In this document: positions 7,999 to 10,965 of the stretch, one piece after another
Position numbering within the stretch: the first letter of the stretch is position 1
Layout of the letters: every line of letters begins with the position of its first letter
Made by a program: the position numbers and the translations under genes
Notes under the pieces: generated by a model
What the model saw: the letters and a program-made list of their open reading frames with translations, nothing else
What the model was told of the DNA's origin: nothing
Database searches by the model: none
DNA from: Gammaproteobacteria bacterium
GTDB lineage: Bacteria; Pseudomonadota; Gammaproteobacteria; SZUA-152
Reading direction: 5' to 3'
NCBI GenBank assembly: GCA_030599435.1
Contig: JAUVNZ010000033.1
Coordinates: 1 to 10,965, forward strand
Length of the DNA: 10,965 nucleotides

Positions 7999-8475
7999 AT
8001 GGCACGAGGCGTTAATAAAGTCATTTTAATTGGCAATCTGGGTCAGGACCCGGAAGTGAAATACATGCCGAATGGTGGTGCAGTGACAAATGTTACCATC
8101 GCCACCAGCGAAAGTTGGAAAGATAAAAATACTGGCGAACAACAGGATAAGACTGAATGGCATCGAGTAGTGTTTTTCAGACGTTTAGCCGAGATTGTTG
8201 GTGAATATTTAAAGAAAGGTTCCAAGGTTTATATCGAAGGTAAACTTCAAACGCGTAAATGGCAGGATCAAAGCGGTAACGATCGTTACACGACTGAAAT
8301 TGTTGCCAATGAAATGCAAATGTTAGACAGTCGTGGCGGCGGAGGTAGTGGAGACTTTAAACCATCATCGAACACAGCTTCTGGGGATCAATCGTCTAGC
8401 CAGGCTTCTAGTAAGCAACCTGCCACAGCAACAGCTGGCGGTTTTGATGATTTTGATGATGATATTCCTTTTTGA
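7999..8475 (+). CDS. ssb: single-stranded DNA-binding protein SSB
   Basis: A tetrameric protein that coats single-stranded DNA during replication, repair and recombination and recruits partners through its tail. It has 158 residues, a little shorter than the E. coli protein. The OB fold spans roughly 1-110, from [19 protein letters not shown]. The DNA-stacking aromatics W40, W54, F60 and W88 sit at the same numbers as in E. coli. Next comes a Gly/Ser/Gln/Thr-rich disordered linker (~112-147). The protein ends in the conserved acidic tip DDFDDDIPF, which binds partner proteins. The start is fixed by a strong Shine-Dalgarno. A bidirectional terminator follows 34 bases after the stop. It may share a transcript with the yajR-type gene. 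No LexA box is seen in the 42-base gap. Confidence 0.99.
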   Translation: MARGVNKVILIGNLGQDPEVKYMPNGGAVTNVTIATSESWKDKNTGEQQDKTEWHRVVFFRRLAEIVGEYLKKGSKVYIEGKLQTRKWQDQSGNDRYTTEIVANEMQMLDSRGGGGSGDFKPSSNTASGDQSSSQASSKQPATATAGGFDDFDDDIPF

Positions 8476-8509
8476 GAAACACCTAATAGATATGTAATGT
8501 ACTTTTACA

Positions 8510-8540
8510 ATAAAAAAGCCGGCAATGCCGGCTTTTTTAT
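8510..8540. terminator. bidirectional intrinsic terminator, ssb / lipoprotein
   Basis: GCCGGC (8518-8523), loop AAT, GCCGGC (8527-8532), flanked by A6 (8512-8517) and T6 (8533-8538), with further A-T pairs outside. It works on either strand, ending ssb (+) and the small lipoprotein gene (-). Confidence 0.93.
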
Positions 8541-8556
8541 TGATGATGCTTTTTTG

Positions 8557-8742
8557 TTAACGCGTTTTCTCGTCGATGATTTGCTTTTGTTGTTCAACAG
8601 TATCTTGAAGTAGCTGTTCGACTTCTTTCGCTTTATCGATAGTATCTATTTTTTCTTGCCAGACAGGTTTTTCGACCTTGCTGTCAGAACAACCAACGAC
8701 GAACAGAAACGGTATAATTAATAGCAGGAGTAGGTAGCGCAT
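8557..8742 (-). CDS. small predicted lipoprotein, function unknown
   Basis: 61 residues. The N-terminus MRYLLLLLIIPFLFVVGC is a type II signal peptide: a single Arg, a hydrophobic core, and lipobox VVGC with the acylated Cys at 18. The mature part is about 44 residues, highly charged and predicted helical (EKIDTIDKAKEVEQLLQDTVEQQKQII), possibly a short coiled coil. Ser-Asp-Ser after the Cys means an Asp at +3 rather than +2, so outer-membrane sorting by Lol is expected, though not certain. A GGGAG (8755-8759) lies 12 bases before the ATG, somewhat far. It is convergent with ssb. I recognise no family. It resembles the many tiny lipoproteins of gammaproteobacteria, and coding status rests on the clean signal peptide, ribosome site and shared terminator. 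Confidence 0.8.
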   Translation of the reverse strand: MRYLLLLLIIPFLFVVGCSDSKVEKPVWQEKIDTIDKAKEVEQLLQDTVEQQKQIIDEKTR

Positions 8743-8791
8743 TCTGGGTGGTATCTCCCTTTTACTGTAGTGAGTAATGTGTGGTGGTTTA

Positions 8792-8797
8792 AGTATA
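8792..8797 (-). promoter_or_regulatory. candidate -10 box (TATACT) for the lipoprotein gene
   Basis: TATACT on the minus strand lies about 50 bases before the lipoprotein ATG. A -35 at normal spacing would fall inside the partial tRNA copy (around 8815-8820) and matches consensus poorly. Confidence 0.35.
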
Positions 8798-8811
8798 AGA
8801 CACTAAAAGAG

Positions 8812-8829
8812 ATGGCGCTCCCTAGGGGA
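8812..8829 (-). repeat. 18-bp copy of the tRNA-Glu 3' end (distal direct repeat)
   Basis: TCCCCTAGGGAGCGCCAT on the minus strand repeats exactly the end of tRNA-Glu at 8987-9004: the 3' half of the T stem, the 3' acceptor strand, the discriminator, CCA and one further base. Matching stops sharply on both sides (8811 versus 8986; 8830 versus 9005). The rest of a tRNA is absent here. This is the usual appearance of the far attachment site left by integration at a tRNA 3' end, although a decayed tandem tRNA copy is possible. Confidence 0.85.
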
Positions 8830-8836
8830 TTGTCTC

Positions 8837-8937
8837 GGACCATCCATGGTCCTCGTCCTTTCAGGACGCGCTAAAGCGCGACCAAAACTGATCCAGTCAG
8901 TTTTGTCGAACTAAGGTTCGAAATTCACGTAGTGAAT
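8837..8937. repeat. array of six contiguous palindromes
   Basis: Nearly every base of this 101-base stretch belongs to one of six hairpins placed end to end. (1) 8837-8852, GGACCA/TGGTCC, loop TCCA. (2) 8854-8868, CGTCCT/AGGACG, loop TTC. (3) 8867-8880, CGCGC/GCGCG, loop TAAA. (4) 8883-8905, nine-pair stem CAAAACTGA/TCAGTTTTG, loop TCCAG. (5) 8906-8921, TCGAAC/GTTCGA, loop TAAG. (6) 8923-8937, ATTCAC/GTGAAT, loop GTA. The stems differ from one another, so this is not a simple tandem repeat. Hairpins 2 and 3 share two bases. A GGGG (8825-8828) and CCCC (8939-8942) could close the whole as a multibranched fold. No T run follows any hairpin, so they are not terminators. No open reading frame of note lies here. 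Function unknown. Confidence 0.9.
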
Positions 8938-8948
8938 ACCCCATAAAC

Positions 8949-8980
8949 AAAAAACCCCACCCAGGTGGGTAGGGTTTTAT
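8949..8980 (-). terminator. intrinsic terminator of tRNA-Glu
   Basis: Read on the minus strand, AAAACCC-T-ACCC, loop ACCT, GGGT-G-GGGTTTT forms a stem with one mismatch, ending in six T's (8949-8954). It lies just downstream of the tRNA, inside the interval bounded by the two 18-bp repeats. Confidence 0.85.
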
Positions 8981-8987
8981 ATTTATA

Positions 8988-9062
8988 TGGCGCTCCCTAG
9001 GGGACTCGAACCCCTGTCGCCGGCGTGAGAGGCCAGTGTCCTAACCACTAGACGAAGGGAGC
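8988..9062 (-). tRNA. tRNA-Glu (anticodon CTC)
   Basis: 75 bases including an encoded CCA (8988-8990). The acceptor stem pairs GCTCCCT (from 9062) with AGGGAGC (8992-8998), and the discriminator is G. The D arm carries the AGTGGTTAGGAC segment. The anticodon stem CTGGC/GCCGG encloses loop CTCTCAC with anticodon CTC (9027-9029), which reads GAG. The T arm CAGGGGTTCGAGTCCCCT has the invariant TTCGA. The whole closely resembles E. coli tRNA-Glu except for the CTC anticodon. The gene is transcribed away from pcnB and is followed by its own terminator. Confidence 0.97.
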
Positions 9063-9116
9063 GTATTTGGGTCAACTTAGGGTTTTACTAGCGAGCCTAA
9101 GTGTAAAAAAAATGTT

Positions 9117-9144
9117 ATTATACGCGGCCTTACAGATTGCTCAA
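9117..9144 (-). promoter_or_regulatory. candidate promoter of tRNA-Glu
   Basis: On the minus strand a perfect -10 TATAAT (9117-9122) lies 16 bases after TTGAGC (9139-9144, four of six to consensus). The start would be near 9110, leaving a leader of about 48 bases to be removed by RNase P. The -35 overlaps the first codons of the longest pcnB frame. The plus strand here also reads TATTAT/TTATAC, a possible -10 for pcnB without a good -35. Confidence 0.55.
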
Positions 9145-10486
9145 GGCACATAGTTCGTTGTCAGATGAATCCATAAAACCTGCTGGTTCACCTCAGATTA
9201 TTGCTCGCCCAGAGCATAATATCTCACGTATTAATATCAGTGAAAGCGCCCTGAAAGTTCTTTATCGCCTTAAGTCCTCGGGTTTTGAGGCCTACCTGGT
9301 GGGGGGAGGGGTGCGTGATTTGTTGCTAGGTCGTGAGCCCAAAGATTTTGATATTGCCACTGACGCGCACCCAGAGGAAGTAGCGGGTTTGTTCCGTAAT
9401 AGTCGTCTAATTGGCAGACGATTTAAGCTGGTTCATGTGCGTTTTGGTCGTGAAGTTATCGAGGTGGCTACCTTTCGTAGTGGGCATGAAGCAAAAGGAA
9501 CTGATGAAACCCATGCTGAAGATGGCATGATCATCCGCGATAATGTTTACGGTAATATGGAGCAAGATGCATGGCGTCGGGATTTCACCATCAACTCTCT
9601 TTACTATGGCATCAAGGATTTCTCGGTGGTGGATTACACCTCCGGCATGGATGATCTTAAGGCTGGTGTTTTGCGGGTCATCGGTGATGCTGAGCAGCGT
9701 TATATTGAAGATCCGGTGCGTATGTTACGCGCCGTACGTTTTGCCGCTAAATTAGGTTTCCAAATTCATACCGACAGTGAAAAACCAATTTTTGAATTGA
9801 GCGAGCGTCTGGAGTCAGTATCGCCAGCACGATTGTTTGACGAAATACTCAAGCTTTTTATGTCGGGTTACGCAGTTGCCGCCTATGAACTGCTGCGCCA
9901 TTACGATGTTTTTCGCCATCTGTTTCCTATGACTGATGCCTGTCTGGCAGAAGAGGAAAATCACTTTCCACATACCATGATTTTACGTGGGTTGGAAAAT
10001 ACCGATGCTCGTATTAGCGAAGGTAAACCTGTTACTCCAGCGTTTCTGATTGCAGTATTGTTGTGGGAGCCGGTGCACAGCCGAGCCAAACGTCTGCAGG
10101 CAGAAGGGCTGAGTGAAATTCAGGCCTTGCAACTGGCTGGCGACGAAGTGGTGTCACTGCAAGCCTTGCACATTGCGGTGCCAAAGCGGTTTAGTTTACA
10201 GTCTCGTGAAATATGGGCATTCCAGGCAAGACTTAAACGCCGCAGTGGAAAACGTGCAGCTCGCCTGGTGGAAATGCCTCGCTTCCGTGCCGCTTATGAT
10301 TTCTTGTTGCTGCGTATAGAATCTGGTGAGGATGAATTTAAAGCATTAGGCGACTGGTGGACCGAGTTTCAGGAATCGGATGAAGAACGCAGGGGCAGCA
10401 TGTCCAGTGAAGCGCCCTCAGCAGGGGGCAGAAATCGGCGGCGCAGAAAACGGCGCAGGAAAACAGATAAAGGAACGCCAGACTGA
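9137..10486 (+). CDS. pcnB: poly(A) polymerase I
   Basis: Adds 3' poly(A) tails to RNA, marking it for exonuclease decay; a cytosolic class II nucleotidyltransferase related to the CCA-adding enzyme. The frame gives 449 residues from TTG 9137. Seen in order: HNISRINISESALKVLYRLKSSGFEAYLVGGGVRD, with nucleotide-binding GGGVRD at 56-61; catalytic DFD (Asp 70, 72); RRDFTINSLYY (147-157); EDPVRMLRAVRFAAKLG (191-207); and a strongly basic tail, RNRRRRKRRRK, as in E. coli PcnB. The start is uncertain. In frame from the stop at 9104 to the conserved region there is no ATG or GTG, only TTG (9137, 9158), ATA (9173) and ATT (9197, 9200), none with a strong ribosome site. E. coli pcnB is known to start at AUU, so a rare start is credible. 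folK follows 45 bases later. The enzyme could be mistaken for a CCA-adding enzyme, but the N-terminal extension and basic tail favour PcnB. Confidence 0.93.
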   Translation: MLKAHSSLSDESIKPAGSPQIIARPEHNISRINISESALKVLYRLKSSGFEAYLVGGGVRDLLLGREPKDFDIATDAHPEEVAGLFRNSRLIGRRFKLVHVRFGREVIEVATFRSGHEAKGTDETHAEDGMIIRDNVYGNMEQDAWRRDFTINSLYYGIKDFSVVDYTSGMDDLKAGVLRVIGDAEQRYIEDPVRMLRAVRFAAKLGFQIHTDSEKPIFELSERLESVSPARLFDEILKLFMSGYAVAAYELLRHYDVFRHLFPMTDACLAEEENHFPHTMILRGLENTDARISEGKPVTPAFLIAVLLWEPVHSRAKRLQAEGLSEIQALQLAGDEVVSLQALHIAVPKRFSLQSREIWAFQARLKRRSGKRAARLVEMPRFRAAYDFLLLRIESGEDEFKALGDWWTEFQESDEERRGSMSSEAPSAGGRNRRRRKRRRKTDKGTPD

Positions 10487-10531
10487 TGCCGGCACATCCT
10501 TTCACAAGATTGTTAGAAAAATAGTATTGTC

Positions 10532-10965
10532 ATGTCGATAGCTTATATCGGTATTGGCAGCAATCTCGGGGAACCTCAAAATCAGGTTCAGCAGGCTATC
10601 GAAGAGTTGAATGATATGCCCCGGTCGATATGCCGTTGTTTCTCCTCTTTGTACCGTAGTGCTCCCATGATTCTCGAAAAAGGGAATTTAGAAAGAGGTG
10701 TAGACCAGGGGCAAGATCAGCCAGACTACATTAATGCGGTGGTGGAGCTGGAAACTGGATTGACTCCATTGGATTTATTACATGAACTCCAGCATTTGGA
10801 AGCTTTGCACGGACGAGTTAGAGCTGAGCGCTGGGGCTCGCGCACCCTGGATCTGGATATTTTGTTGTACGACGACCGTATTATAGAAAGCCCCAAACTC
10901 ACTGTGCCGCATCCGGGGCTGTATGAACGTAACTTCGTCCTGTATCCTTTGGCAGAGATTGCGCC
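10532..10965 (+). CDS. folK: HPPK, 6-hydroxymethyl-dihydropterin pyrophosphokinase (3' end outside window)
   Basis: Transfers pyrophosphate from ATP to 6-hydroxymethyl-7,8-dihydropterin in folate synthesis; cytosolic, about 160 residues in E. coli. 144 codons are visible and the frame is open to the window end. MSIAYIGIGSNLGEP is the classic N-terminus. Also seen: QDQPDYINAVVELET (61-75), HGRVRAERWGSRTLDLDILLY (93-113, the family signature, with Mg-binding Asp 107 and 109), LTVPHPGLYERNFVLYPLAEIA. Relative to E. coli there are about 12 extra residues (MILEKGNLERGV, ~46-57) in the flexible catalytic loop before the DQPDY motif, matching the shift of the DxD from 95/97 to 107/109. No strong ribosome site precedes the ATG. 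It probably forms an operon with pcnB, as in other gammaproteobacteria. Confidence 0.96.
   Translation, partial: MSIAYIGIGSNLGEPQNQVQQAIEELNDMPRSICRCFSSLYRSAPMILEKGNLERGVDQGQDQPDYINAVVELETGLTPLDLLHELQHLEALHGRVRAERWGSRTLDLDILLYDDRIIESPKLTVPHPGLYERNFVLYPLAEIA

Noticed and set aside
8837..8937. CRISPR array or integron attC cassette array
   Set aside because: There are no repeated units with spacers, no cas genes and no integrase. The six palindromes differ in sequence and are too short and too close to be attC sites.
8837..8937. Retron-type RNA
   Set aside because: No reverse transcriptase gene lies nearby in the window.

Overview
The window looks like a chromosomal core region of a gammaproteobacterium. 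The basis is gene content and order: clpB; uvrA divergent from a YajR-type transporter followed by ssb (the order I know from Pseudomonas); and pcnB followed by folK. Protein sequences match Escherichia coli orthologues recalled from memory over long stretches. Base composition looks moderate, but I did not compute it, and I cannot name a genus.

Layout, left to right. 1-1470 (+) is the 3' part of clpB, cut by the window edge. A hairpin at 1517-1549 separates it from three convergent minus-strand genes: a small DUF3135-type protein (1562-1933), an APC-family amino-acid permease (2139-3368) and uvrA (3384-6350). The permease lies 15 bases behind uvrA. A divergent intergenic region (6351-6537) leads to a plus-strand pair, a YajR-type MFS transporter (6538-7956) and ssb (7999-8475). 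A strong bidirectional terminator (8510-8540) separates ssb from a small convergent lipoprotein gene (8557-8742, minus).

The most unusual stretch is 8812-9062. A tRNA-Glu(CTC) gene lies on the minus strand. Its last 18 bases, including CCA, are repeated exactly 175 bases further on. Between the two copies are the tRNA terminator and a 101-base run of six back-to-back palindromes, with no gene. This has the layout of a tiny element, or the remnant of one, integrated at a tRNA 3' end. After the tRNA come pcnB (plus strand), which has no usable ATG or GTG start, and the 5' part of folK, cut by the right edge.

The genes are mostly housekeeping. ClpB resolves aggregates, UvrA and SSB act in DNA repair and replication, PcnB polyadenylates RNA, and FolK works in folate synthesis. 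I found no defence system, toxin-antitoxin pair, CRISPR array or transposase. The best candidate for something undescribed is the palindrome array at the tRNA-Glu locus.
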